This document shows positions 44,489-52,297 of a stretch of DNA of 54,911 bases, in pieces. This DNA is from 13-2-20CM-66-19 sp036273735 (GTDB lineage: Bacteria > Pseudomonadota > Gammaproteobacteria > Steroidobacterales > Steroidobacteraceae). Every line of letters starts with the position of its first letter. Within the stretch, counting starts at the first letter, position 1. Where the stretch lies: positions 1 to 54,911 of the forward strand of contig DASUHA010000119.1 in NCBI GenBank assembly GCA_036273735.1, given 5' to 3'. The position numbers were made by a program, and so were the translations under genes. Below the pieces are notes generated by a model, which made no database searches, had not been told where the DNA came from, and saw only the letters and a list, made by a program, of their open reading frames with translations.

Positions 44489-45865
44489 GTGCATTCCCTG
44501 AGCCGCCGGCTGCTCGTCTCGGTCGCCGTACCGCTCGCGCTGTTTTTCGGCGTGATGATGCTCGTGCTCGATACGGGCTTTCGGACGCTCTCTGAGCGGC
44601 AGCTTCACGCCTTGCTCGATTCCCAGATGGTGACGCTGATTGCGGCCGCGGAGCCCAACCCGTCGGGCGGATATGACGCACCGCTCAACGGCCTCGACAC
44701 TCGCCTCGGAACGCCGGACTCCGGCCTCTACGCCGAGATCCGCTCGAGCAATCACGTATGGACCTCGCCCTCGACCTCGGGGTTGCAGATCGACTTCGGT
44801 CCGCCGCTCACGCAGGGCGACCGCCAGTTCTCTTACGCCATGGTCGGTCACGGGCGGGTGGCGATCGAGAGCCGCGGCATCTCGTTCCAGGACGAGGCCA
44901 AGCAGGGAGAGCCGCTCACCTTCAGTGTGGCGGTGAGCCTGACACCCTACGAGCAACAGCTCTGGCTCTTCCGCAGCCGCATGCTCGGCTGGTTCACCGG
45001 CCTCATGCTGCTGCTCCTCGTCTCACTCGCAGCGCTGCTGCGCCGCGTACTCGCGCCGCTGCGGCGGCTCGAGCGCGAGATCCATCAGGTCGAGGAGGGG
45101 CGCAGCGAGACTCTCGGGTCGGGCTATCCGCGGGAGTTGAGCGGCGTCGCGCTGCATCTGAACGCACTGCTCATCGGCGAGCGAAAGCGCGTGGCCCGAT
45201 ATCGCGATACGCTCGGCAACCTTGCGCATGGACTGAAGACGCCACTCACGGTGATGCGCTCTGCACTGTCTTCGGATGTTGCATCCGGTGCTCAAACACG
45301 CACGATCGGCGGGGAAATCGACCGCATGACCGACATCATCGAGCATCAGTTGAAACGGGCGGCGGCCTCCGGCGGCGCACTCCTCGGGCAGGCACCCGTC
45401 GTCGTCGCCGCGGTGGCGGCGGATCTGCGTGGAACGCTCCTCAAGGTCTACGCCCGCAAGGATCTCTCGATCGAGCTCGCGATCCAAGAGGGAAGTCTCT
45501 TCATCGGCGATCGCGGCGATTTCATCGAGCTCCTCGGCAATCTCATGGACAACGCCTGCAAGTGGTGTCGGGAGAGAGTGCGCGTCTCGGTCACCGTGGA
45601 CAGCGGGCGGGCGGAGGCGAGAGCGAGCCTGACCGTGGTGGTGGAGGACGATGGGCCCGGCATTGCCGAAGAGAACCGGGCAAAGGTCCTCGAGCGGGGC
45701 GTGAGGACGGATGAGAAGGTGCCCGGACATGGCCTGGGCCTTGCCATGGTGCACGACACGGTCGACCTCTATGGCGGCAACCTCACGGTGGATACCGCAC
45801 CCCTGGGAGGGGCGAGGTTCTCAGTGCGACTGCCGGGCAAGAAGGTGGGTCAGAGCTCGAACTAG
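44489..45865 (+). CDS. PhoQ-like sensor histidine kinase
   Basis: Inner-membrane kinase of 458 residues: membrane helices at about 7-26 and 166-186 flank a periplasmic sensor, followed by HAMP, the dimerisation helix with His247 in LAHGLKTPLTV, and the ATPase domain with N-box NLMDNACKWCR, VVEDDGPGI and GHGLGLAM. The GLKTPL phosphoacceptor context is that of PhoQ rather than the usual HELRTPL. Starts at GTG (44489). The stop is interlocked with that of the convergent aldehyde dehydrogenase (CTAG at 45862-45865). Confidence 0.92.
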   Translation: MHSLSRRLLVSVAVPLALFFGVMMLVLDTGFRTLSERQLHALLDSQMVTLIAAAEPNPSGGYDAPLNGLDTRLGTPDSGLYAEIRSSNHVWTSPSTSGLQIDFGPPLTQGDRQFSYAMVGHGRVAIESRGISFQDEAKQGEPLTFSVAVSLTPYEQQLWLFRSRMLGWFTGLMLLLLVSLAALLRRVLAPLRRLEREIHQVEEGRSETLGSGYPRELSGVALHLNALLIGERKRVARYRDTLGNLAHGLKTPLTVMRSALSSDVASGAQTRTIGGEIDRMTDIIEHQLKRAAASGGALLGQAPVVVAAVAADLRGTLLKVYARKDLSIELAIQEGSLFIGDRGDFIELLGNLMDNACKWCRERVRVSVTVDSGRAEARASLTVVVEDDGPGIAEENRAKVLERGVRTDEKVPGHGLGLAMVHDTVDLYGGNLTVDTAPLGGARFSVRLPGKKVGQSSN

Positions 45866-47403
45866 AGCTCGAACTTGATTCCCTGGGCGAGCGGCAGGTC
45901 GCGCGACCAGTTGATGGTGTTGGTCTGGCGGCGCATGTAGGCCCGCCAGGCATCGGAGCCCGACTCGCGGCCGCCGCCGGTATCCTTCTCCCCGCCGAAG
46001 GCGCCACCGATCTCGGCGCCCGAGGTGCCGATGTTGATGTTGGCGATGCCGCAGTCGCTGCCGGTGCCGGAGAGGAAGAGCTCGGCGTGCTGCAGCCGGT
46101 CGGTGAAGAGCGAAGAGCTCAAGCCGTAGGGCGTCGCATTCTGCTGGGCGATGGCCTCTTCGATCGACTCGACCGGAATGACGTAGAGAATGGGGCCGAA
46201 GGTCTCGGTCTGCACGATGGGCCAGTCGTTGCGGGCGCGGACGAGTGTCGGCTCGACGAAGTAACCGGGGCCCGAAAGGGTCCGGCCGCCATGCAGGATC
46301 TCAGCGCCGGCGGCGCGCACGGCCGCCACGGCGGCCTCGAAGCGCTCCACCGCCTGTGCATCGATCAGGGGGCCCATCAGTGTCGCCGGATCCAACGGAT
46401 TGCCGATCCGCACCTGACGGTATGCATTCGTGAGCCGGCGCTCGAGCTCATCGGCGACGGCTTTGTGGACGAACACGCGCCGCGTGCTGGTGCACCGCTG
46501 GCCGGCGGTGCCGACGGCACCGAAGACGATGGCCGGCACTGCGAGATCGAGATTCGCCGTCTCATCGACGATGATCGCGTTGTTGCCTCCGAGCTCGAGG
46601 AGACTCTTGCCGAGGCGCGCGGCGACCCGCTCGCCGACCTTGCGGCCCACCGGAGTCGAGCCGGTGAAGGAGACGAGAGCGACCCGGCGATCGTCGACGA
46701 AACGGGTTGCGAGCTCGCTGCCTCCGTCGATGAAGAGCTGAAAGACGGGTGGCAGGCCGCGCTCACTCAGGACGCGATTGCAGATCTGCTGCACGGCGAT
46801 CGCGGTGAGCGGAGTCTTCGGCGAGGGCTTCCAGACCGACACGTTGCCGCAGATGGCGGCGAGAAATGCGTTCCAGGACCAGACCGCCACCGGAAAGTTG
46901 AATGCGGAGACGATGCCGACGACACCGAGCGGATGCCACTGCTCGTACATCCGGTGGCCGGGACGCTCCGACTGCATGGTGAGCCCGTAGAGCATGCGCG
47001 ACTGGCCGACCGCGAAGTCGGCGATGTCGATCATCTCCTGCACCTCGCCCAGCCCCTCGGCGAGAATCTTGCCGTTCTCGAGCGAGACCAGCGTGCCGAG
47101 CTCGGTCTTGACGCGCCGCAGCTCCTCGCCGATGAGGCGCACGACCTCGCCGCGCTTCGGAGCGGGTACCGTCCGCCAGAGCGCTGCGGCCTCCACGGCA
47201 GAAGAGATGACGGCCTCGTATTCCTGCGGGCCGGCGGGCCGCACCTGGGCGATGAGCGTCGCCGTCGCGGGATTGCGCACACTCAGGAGCGGGACGTTGG
47301 CCCCGCTCGCCCATCCCTGCGATCCGGACCAGGCGCCAGGGTTCAGGGGGGCGAGATCCAGCCTCGCCAGGATGCTGCTGATGTTGGATTCAGGGCCGCT
47401 CAT
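45862..47403 (-). CDS. ALDH7-type aldehyde dehydrogenase (aminoadipate semialdehyde dehydrogenase-like)
   Basis: NAD(P)-dependent aldehyde dehydrogenase of 513 residues resembling ALDH7/AmaB, which oxidises alpha-aminoadipate semialdehyde in lysine catabolism. The catalytic Cys304 lies in GTAGQRCTSTRR, the general base Glu270 in LLELGGNNAI, and the C-terminal GAFGGEKDTGGGRESGSDAW is typical of ALDH7. It overlaps the saccharopine dehydrogenase stop by four bases, which strongly supports the lysine assignment. Confidence 0.92.
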   Translation of the reverse strand: MSGPESNISSILARLDLAPLNPGAWSGSQGWASGANVPLLSVRNPATATLIAQVRPAGPQEYEAVISSAVEAAALWRTVPAPKRGEVVRLIGEELRRVKTELGTLVSLENGKILAEGLGEVQEMIDIADFAVGQSRMLYGLTMQSERPGHRMYEQWHPLGVVGIVSAFNFPVAVWSWNAFLAAICGNVSVWKPSPKTPLTAIAVQQICNRVLSERGLPPVFQLFIDGGSELATRFVDDRRVALVSFTGSTPVGRKVGERVAARLGKSLLELGGNNAIIVDETANLDLAVPAIVFGAVGTAGQRCTSTRRVFVHKAVADELERRLTNAYRQVRIGNPLDPATLMGPLIDAQAVERFEAAVAAVRAAGAEILHGGRTLSGPGYFVEPTLVRARNDWPIVQTETFGPILYVIPVESIEEAIAQQNATPYGLSSSLFTDRLQHAELFLSGTGSDCGIANINIGTSGAEIGGAFGGEKDTGGGRESGSDAWRAYMRRQTNTINWSRDLPLAQGIKFEL

Positions 47404-48575
47404 CGGGCTGCCGCCTTCTTCTGCGTCCGCTGATGTCCGGTCTTGCCCGACACGATGACTTCCGCGGAGACATCCTTGGTGCCGCCCTGCGCGTAGTAGC
47501 GCCCGAAGCGATTGGCGAGGATGTCGGTCAGGCGGAATTGCTCCTGGGCGATGAATCCGTGGTAGCGGTCGGGATGCTCGAGCACGAGATCGACCACGGA
47601 GGTGATGCCTGCGGCGGTGGTCACCTGAATCGCGGACCAGAGCCGATTGGCAATGAGCTGCGGATAGATCTTGTTGACGTAGTTCTCCTCGCGCAGCTCG
47701 CCATCCTGCGTGCCCGTGACGGCGACGTACACGATGATCACATCCTGCAGGGTCTGCGGCACGGCGTTCTCGAGAATGCGCTTGAGGGTGCCCCGATCCT
47801 GGTTGAGCTTGAGGTCGTTCATGAGCAGGCGCATCTGCTCGCAGTGGCCCGGATAGCGGATCGTCTTGTAGTTCATCGATTCGCTGTGGGTGCCGTGCGT
47901 CTCGGCAAGCGAGCCGAGACCCCCTGAGGTGTTGAACGCCTCATAGAGCGTCCCGTCGATCTCGATCTCCTCCAAGCCCTCGAGCGGAGCCACATCAACG
48001 GTGCGGCCATCGACGATGGCCTGACAGGGATTGCCGTACTCGTTGATCAGGCCCTCGGTCGACCAGGTCAGGGAGTACTTGAGGACATTGTTCGGATGCT
48101 GGGGCAGGGCGCCGACGCGCAGCTTCACCGCGCGCAGCGTTTCGAAATGCTTGATGAGCTCCGCCGCGGCGATGCTGATGAATCCTGGCGCGAGGCCGCA
48201 CTGCGGCACGAATGCTTTCTGCGACCCCGTTGAGATTGCGCGCACGGCGCGTGTGACCTCGACGTCCTCGGTCAAGTCGAAGTAGTGGACGCCAGCCTTG
48301 CGCGCGGCCTCTGCCACCGTGACGTTGCAGTAGAAAGGCAGGCTCGAGATGACGGCATCGACCGGATGGCTGGCCAGGTGCTGCTCGAGGGCGCTCTGCT
48401 GTTTTGCATTCAAGGCATGCGCGCTGAGGCCGGGAGCCCCGTGGGCGCGCACCACGCTTTCCGCAATTGCGCCATCGACGTCCGCGAGTTGAACCTGGTA
48501 GCCGCCCGAGCTGGCGAGGAGTCCGGAAATCAGCGCGCCAATCTTGCCGGCGCCAAGGATGAGTACGCGATGCAT
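47400..48575 (-). CDS. Saccharopine dehydrogenase family protein
   Basis: Rossmann-fold dehydrogenase of 391 residues starting RVLILGAGKIGALISGLLAS, with PQCGLAPGFISI and a C-terminal alpha/beta domain of the saccharopine dehydrogenase family. With the ALDH7-type gene downstream (four-base overlap) it would convert saccharopine, or lysine directly as a lysine 6-dehydrogenase-like enzyme, to the semialdehyde. No separate lysine-ketoglutarate reductase is in the window, so which reaction it performs is open. Good Shine-Dalgarno (GGGAGGGG) before the ATG at 48575. Confidence 0.9.
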   Translation of the reverse strand: MHRVLILGAGKIGALISGLLASSGGYQVQLADVDGAIAESVVRAHGAPGLSAHALNAKQQSALEQHLASHPVDAVISSLPFYCNVTVAEAARKAGVHYFDLTEDVEVTRAVRAISTGSQKAFVPQCGLAPGFISIAAAELIKHFETLRAVKLRVGALPQHPNNVLKYSLTWSTEGLINEYGNPCQAIVDGRTVDVAPLEGLEEIEIDGTLYEAFNTSGGLGSLAETHGTHSESMNYKTIRYPGHCEQMRLLMNDLKLNQDRGTLKRILENAVPQTLQDVIIVYVAVTGTQDGELREENYVNKIYPQLIANRLWSAIQVTTAAGITSVVDLVLEHPDRYHGFIAQEQFRLTDILANRFGRYYAQGGTKDVSAEVIVSGKTGHQRTQKKAAAR

Positions 48576-48598
48576 TCAGCCCCTCCCAAAATGTCTGC

Positions 48599-48631
48599 AG
48601 TATAGCGGGCCAGGGCCGTTCCCTGGCCCGC
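48599..48631 (-). promoter_or_regulatory. -10 TATACT with overlapping palindrome, saccharopine dehydrogenase promoter
   Basis: Reverse-strand TATACT (48599-48604) lies 23 bases before the ATG and upstream of the Shine-Dalgarno sequence. Directly upstream of it is a perfect inverted repeat, GCGGGCCAGGG (48605-48615), CCGTT, CCCTGGCCCGC (48621-48631), covering the place of the -35. It is a candidate operator for control by lysine or its products. Confidence 0.5.
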
Positions 48632-48651
48632 GGCGAAATGTGTAGGGTCTC

Positions 48652-48677
48652 GCGGAAATCGTCTCGACGATTTCCGC
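48652..48677. repeat. Perfect 12-bp inverted repeat in divergent gap
   Basis: GCGGAAATCGTC (48652-48663), TC, GACGATTTCCGC (48666-48677), a near-continuous 26-base palindrome. It lies between the lysine genes and the DAHP synthase gene, about 100 bases from either start. Either a second regulator site or a folded leader element. Confidence 0.6.
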
Positions 48678-48763
48678 CCATTGATGAGGCCGCGCATTCT
48701 CGCCTCAAGCGGTCCTTCGCGCCACCCCGGGGCGGGCACCGGACCCACCGGGTCGCTGCGTGG

Positions 48764-48769
48764 TAGCAT
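48764..48769 (+). promoter_or_regulatory. -10-like TAGCAT immediately upstream of the DAHP synthase gene
   Basis: TAGCAT, seven bases (TCGAAGG), then the ATG at 48777. The GAAGG is too close to the ATG to act as a Shine-Dalgarno sequence. Matches TANNNT and 4/6 of TATAAT. Confidence 0.35.
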
Positions 48770-48776
48770 TCGAAGG

Positions 48777-50153
48777 ATGCGATCCCCCGAGACAACCTCC
48801 TGGCATTGCGCGAGCTGGCAAGCGAAGCCCGCCCAGCAGCAGCCGGTCTACGACGACCCGGCGGCCCTGGAGAGGGTCGTGGCCGAGCTCTCGCGGCTGC
48901 CGCCCATCGTCGTCTCCTGGGAAGTCGATGCCCTGCGAGAGCGCCTGGCTGAGGCCCAGCGGGGGCAGGCCTTCCTGCTGCAGGGCGGGGACTGCGCCGA
49001 GACCTTCGCCGACTGCCAGTCGGACGCGATCGTCAAGAAGCTGAAGATTCTCCTGCAGATGAGCCTCGTGCTGGTGCACGGCCTCAAGAAGCCCATCATT
49101 CGGGTCGGCCGGATGGCCGGCCAATACGCCAAGCCACGCTCCGTGGACACGGAGACCCGCGACGGCGTGACGCTACCGAGCTTCCGCGGCGATCTGGTCA
49201 ATCGGCCGGAGTTCACCGCGGCGGCGCGCGCCCCCGACCCGGACCTGCTGCTGCGGGGCTACGAACGGGCCGCGCTCACGCTCAATTTCGCGCGGGCGCT
49301 GGTCGATGGCGGCTTTGCCGACCTGCATCACCCGGAATACTGGGACCTCGGCTTCATCAAGCACGCACCGCTCAAGGACGCCTACCAGCGCATCATCCAG
49401 TCGATCGGCGATGCGCTCGATTTCTTCGAGGGCATGAGCGGCAGCGCCGTCCACGAGGCGACGCTCGTCGATTTCTATGCGAGCCACGAGGGCCTGCACC
49501 TTCTCTACGAGCAGGCGCAGACGCGCTTCATCCCGCGCCAGAACCGCTGGTACAACCTCTCGACGCACATGCCCTGGATCGGCATGCGCACGGCGAAGCT
49601 CGACGGCGCCCACGTCGAGTACTTCCGCGGCATTTCCAACCCCATCGGCGTCAAGGTCGGCGCTGCAATGGATGCCGCGTGGCTGCAGGGTCTGGTCACG
49701 ACGCTGAATCCGCAAAACCAGCCCGGGCGACTCACCCTGATCCACCGCTTCGGCGCGAAGGACATCGCCAACGCTTTACCCAAGGCCATCGAGGCGGTGC
49801 GCGAGACCGGCCAGACGGTGCTCTGGATCTGCGATCCGATGCACGGCAACACGGAGACGAGCACCGGCGGCCTCAAGACGCGACGGTTCGAGAACATCCT
49901 CAAAGAGCTCGATACCGCGTTCCAGATTCACGCGGACATGGGCTCCCACTTGGGCGGTGTGCACATCGAGTTGACCGGCGAGGACGTCACAGAATGCACG
50001 GGTGGGGCCCGCGGACTCACCGATGCGGACCTGCAGCGGGCTTACCGCTCGACGGTTGATCCGCGCCTGAACCACGAGCAGGCACTCGAGCTCGCCATGC
50101 TCCTTGCCGAGCGCAGCAGCCAGACCCGTCGCGCAAATCAACGTACGGGTTGA
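48777..50153 (+). CDS. Class II 3-deoxy-7-phosphoheptulonate (DAHP) synthase
   Basis: First step of aromatic amino-acid synthesis, joining PEP and erythrose 4-phosphate. The 458-residue protein is of the plant/mycobacterial type II family: LQGGDCAETFADC (metal cysteine), RVGRMAGQYAKPRS, SHEGLHLLYEQAQTR, IGMRTAKLDGAHVEYFRG and DPMHGNTETSTGGLKTR. It is unrelated in sequence to E. coli AroF/G/H. The ATG at 48777 (MRSPETT) is chosen since homology starts just after; the frame is open upstream to 48681. Confidence 0.95.
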   Translation: MRSPETTSWHCASWQAKPAQQQPVYDDPAALERVVAELSRLPPIVVSWEVDALRERLAEAQRGQAFLLQGGDCAETFADCQSDAIVKKLKILLQMSLVLVHGLKKPIIRVGRMAGQYAKPRSVDTETRDGVTLPSFRGDLVNRPEFTAAARAPDPDLLLRGYERAALTLNFARALVDGGFADLHHPEYWDLGFIKHAPLKDAYQRIIQSIGDALDFFEGMSGSAVHEATLVDFYASHEGLHLLYEQAQTRFIPRQNRWYNLSTHMPWIGMRTAKLDGAHVEYFRGISNPIGVKVGAAMDAAWLQGLVTTLNPQNQPGRLTLIHRFGAKDIANALPKAIEAVRETGQTVLWICDPMHGNTETSTGGLKTRRFENILKELDTAFQIHADMGSHLGGVHIELTGEDVTECTGGARGLTDADLQRAYRSTVDPRLNHEQALELAMLLAERSSQTRRANQRTG

Positions 50154-50232
50154 CCCGCTTCCGGCCCAGCGCTCGGTCGCGACCACATCCCTGTGCCGCT
50201 ACGGCAATCGAGATGCAGCCGGACATTGCCGG

Positions 50233-50238
50233 TACAAT
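50233..50238 (+). promoter_or_regulatory. -10-like TACAAT immediately upstream of icd
   Basis: TACAAT (5/6 to consensus), six bases (TGACGG), then the icd ATG. +1 would coincide with the start codon. No Shine-Dalgarno sequence and no clear -35. Confidence 0.45.
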
Positions 50239-50244
50239 TGACGG

Positions 50245-51579
50245 ATGAAATACGAGCACGTCGTCGTCCCGACCGAGGGGCGCAGGATCACCGTCAATCC
50301 CGATCACACCCTGAGCGTTCCCGACAACCCGATCATTCCCTACATCGAGGGGGACGGGATCGGTGTCGACGTCACTCCCGCGATGCTGCGGGTGGTGAAT
50401 GCCGCCATCGAGAAGGCGTACGGCCGCTCGCGGCGCATCTGCTGGATGGAGGTCTACTCGGGCGAGAAGGCGAATGCGCGTTACGGGCAGTGGTTTCCCG
50501 ATGAGACTCTGCACGCGCTGCGCGAGTTCGTAGTCTCCATCAAGGGCCCCCTCGGTACGCCGGTAGGCGGCGGCATCCGCTCACTCAACGTCGCGATGCG
50601 ACAGACGCTCGATCTTTACGCCTGCGTGCGTCCCATCCGGTATTTCCCTGGTGTCGTGAGCCCGATGCAGGACGCCAGCCTCACCGACATGGTGATCTTC
50701 CGCGAGAACACGGAGGACATCTACGCGGGAATCGAATGGCCCGCCGGATCCGCCGACGTGCACAAGCTCATCGCCTACCTGCACAAGGAGTTCGGGGTCA
50801 CCGGCATCCGCTTCCCCGCAAGCTCCGCGATCGGCATCAAGCCCGTCTCGAAGGAGGGCAGCCAGCGCCTGATCCGCAAGGCCATCCAGTACGCCATCGA
50901 CAACGATCGGGTGTCGGTCACGCTGGTCCACAAAGGCAACATCATGAAGTTCACGGAAGGCGCCTTCCGCAACTGGGGCTATCAGCTCGCCAAGGAGGAG
51001 TTCGGCGCGAAGGAGATCGACGGCGGCCCGTGGCTCCGGTTCCCGAACCCGCTCACCGGCCATGAAATCATCATCAAGGACGTGATTGCAGACAACTTCC
51101 TGCAGCAGGTTCTGTTGCGCCCCGAAGAGTATGACGTCATCGCGACGCTCAACTTGAACGGTGACTACGTATCCGATGCGCTCGCTGCGCAGGTTGGCGG
51201 CATCGGCATTGCACCCGGAGGCAATATCGGCGATGGGCTCGCGGTATTCGAGGCGACGCACGGAACGGCACCCGGGTTCGCAGGCAAAGACCGCGTCAAT
51301 CCGGGCTCGCTCATCCTCTCCGCGGAAATGATGATCCGCTATCTCGGCTGGCAGGAAGCGGCCGACCTCATCATCAAGGGCGTCACCAACACCATTGCCA
51401 ACAAGGAGCTGACGTACGACCTCGCGCGGCTGCGGGAGGCCATCAAGGCGCCCAAGCGCGAGCTGGCGGGCCGCAAGAGCGTCGAGGAGGACCTGCAGCG
51501 CCTCATCCCGGGCGCGAAGCTCATGAGCTGCTCCGGCTTTGCCACGGCCGTCATTCACCACATGGACGACCCGCATTAA
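50245..51579 (+). CDS. icd: NADP-dependent isocitrate dehydrogenase
   Basis: TCA-cycle enzyme that oxidises isocitrate to 2-oxoglutarate. The 444-residue protein is of the E. coli Icd type (IPYIEGDGIGVDVTP, FRENTEDIYAGIEW, LVHKGNIMKFTEGAF, GGIGIAPGGNIGDG). Ser113 in GGGIRSLNVAMRQ is exactly at the position phosphorylated by AceK in E. coli, so control of the glyoxylate branch point by phosphorylation is expected if AceK is encoded elsewhere. The downstream glycosylase frame overlaps its 3' end. Confidence 0.98.
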   Translation: MKYEHVVVPTEGRRITVNPDHTLSVPDNPIIPYIEGDGIGVDVTPAMLRVVNAAIEKAYGRSRRICWMEVYSGEKANARYGQWFPDETLHALREFVVSIKGPLGTPVGGGIRSLNVAMRQTLDLYACVRPIRYFPGVVSPMQDASLTDMVIFRENTEDIYAGIEWPAGSADVHKLIAYLHKEFGVTGIRFPASSAIGIKPVSKEGSQRLIRKAIQYAIDNDRVSVTLVHKGNIMKFTEGAFRNWGYQLAKEEFGAKEIDGGPWLRFPNPLTGHEIIIKDVIADNFLQQVLLRPEEYDVIATLNLNGDYVSDALAAQVGGIGIAPGGNIGDGLAVFEATHGTAPGFAGKDRVNPGSLILSAEMMIRYLGWQEAADLIIKGVTNTIANKELTYDLARLREAIKAPKRELAGRKSVEEDLQRLIPGAKLMSCSGFATAVIHHMDDPH

Positions 51580-52261
51580 GCAAGTTCGGACGAATGAGGG
51601 GCGCCGCCCGGTCCTGCAGGTCAAGCGCAGCGAGAGCTACGACCCAGGCTGCACGCGCTGTCCGCGGCTCGCGGAGTTCCTGGCCGAGGTGCATGGCAGC
51701 TACCCGGACTACTGGGCGCGGCCCGTACCCTCGTTCGGCGACTCCGATCCGCGCATCATTTTCGTCGGTCTCGCGCCGGGGCTTCACGGCGCCAATCGGA
51801 CAGGGCGTCCTTTCACGGGCGACTACGCCGGGGAGCTTCTCTATCGGACGCTGTACGAGGCAGGGCTCGCCACGAGGCCGGAGTCGCTCTCGGCGGACGA
51901 CGGACTCGAGCTGCGGCATACGCGAATCATCAATTCCGTCAAGTGCGTACCGCCCGGCAACAAGCCGCTGCCCGATGAGATCCGCGGCTGCAACGCGTAT
52001 CTCAAAGCCGAGCTGGCTACGTTGAAGCACGTCCGGGTGGTCCTGGCGCTCGGCAGGGTGGGACACGATGCCTTCCTCATGGCCTCGGGCCTGAAGCGCA
52101 GCGCTCATCCTTTCGGCCACGGGCGTGAGCACCGGCTCGGGGAGACGCGGTACCTGATCGACTCGTATCATTGCAGCCGCTACAACACTTCGACCGGGGT
52201 GCTCACCGAGCCGATGTTCAGGAAGGTCGTGGCGCGCGCGCGTGAGCTCGGTGGTTTATAG
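51539..52261 (+). CDS. Uracil-DNA glycosylase, family 5 (UdgB)
   Basis: Removes uracil and other deaminated bases from DNA. The protein (240 residues from the TTG at 51539) has the 4Fe-4S cysteines Cys38 and Cys41 in GCTRCPRL plus cysteines in NSVKCVPPGNKP and SYHCSRYNTSTG. The active-site stretch GLAPGLHGANRTGRPF lacks the catalytic acid of families 1 and 4, as in UdgB. The start is uncertain: TTG overlaps icd by 41 bases, and no ATG or GTG occurs in frame before the first cysteines. It lies just upstream of uvrC, another repair gene. Confidence 0.88.
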   Translation: MPRPSFTTWTTRIKQVRTNEGRRPVLQVKRSESYDPGCTRCPRLAEFLAEVHGSYPDYWARPVPSFGDSDPRIIFVGLAPGLHGANRTGRPFTGDYAGELLYRTLYEAGLATRPESLSADDGLELRHTRIINSVKCVPPGNKPLPDEIRGCNAYLKAELATLKHVRVVLALGRVGHDAFLMASGLKRSAHPFGHGREHRLGETRYLIDSYHCSRYNTSTGVLTEPMFRKVVARARELGGL

Positions 52262-52297
52262 CGCATCCCCGTGCCCGGGTGTCGATGGGCAAGTCAG

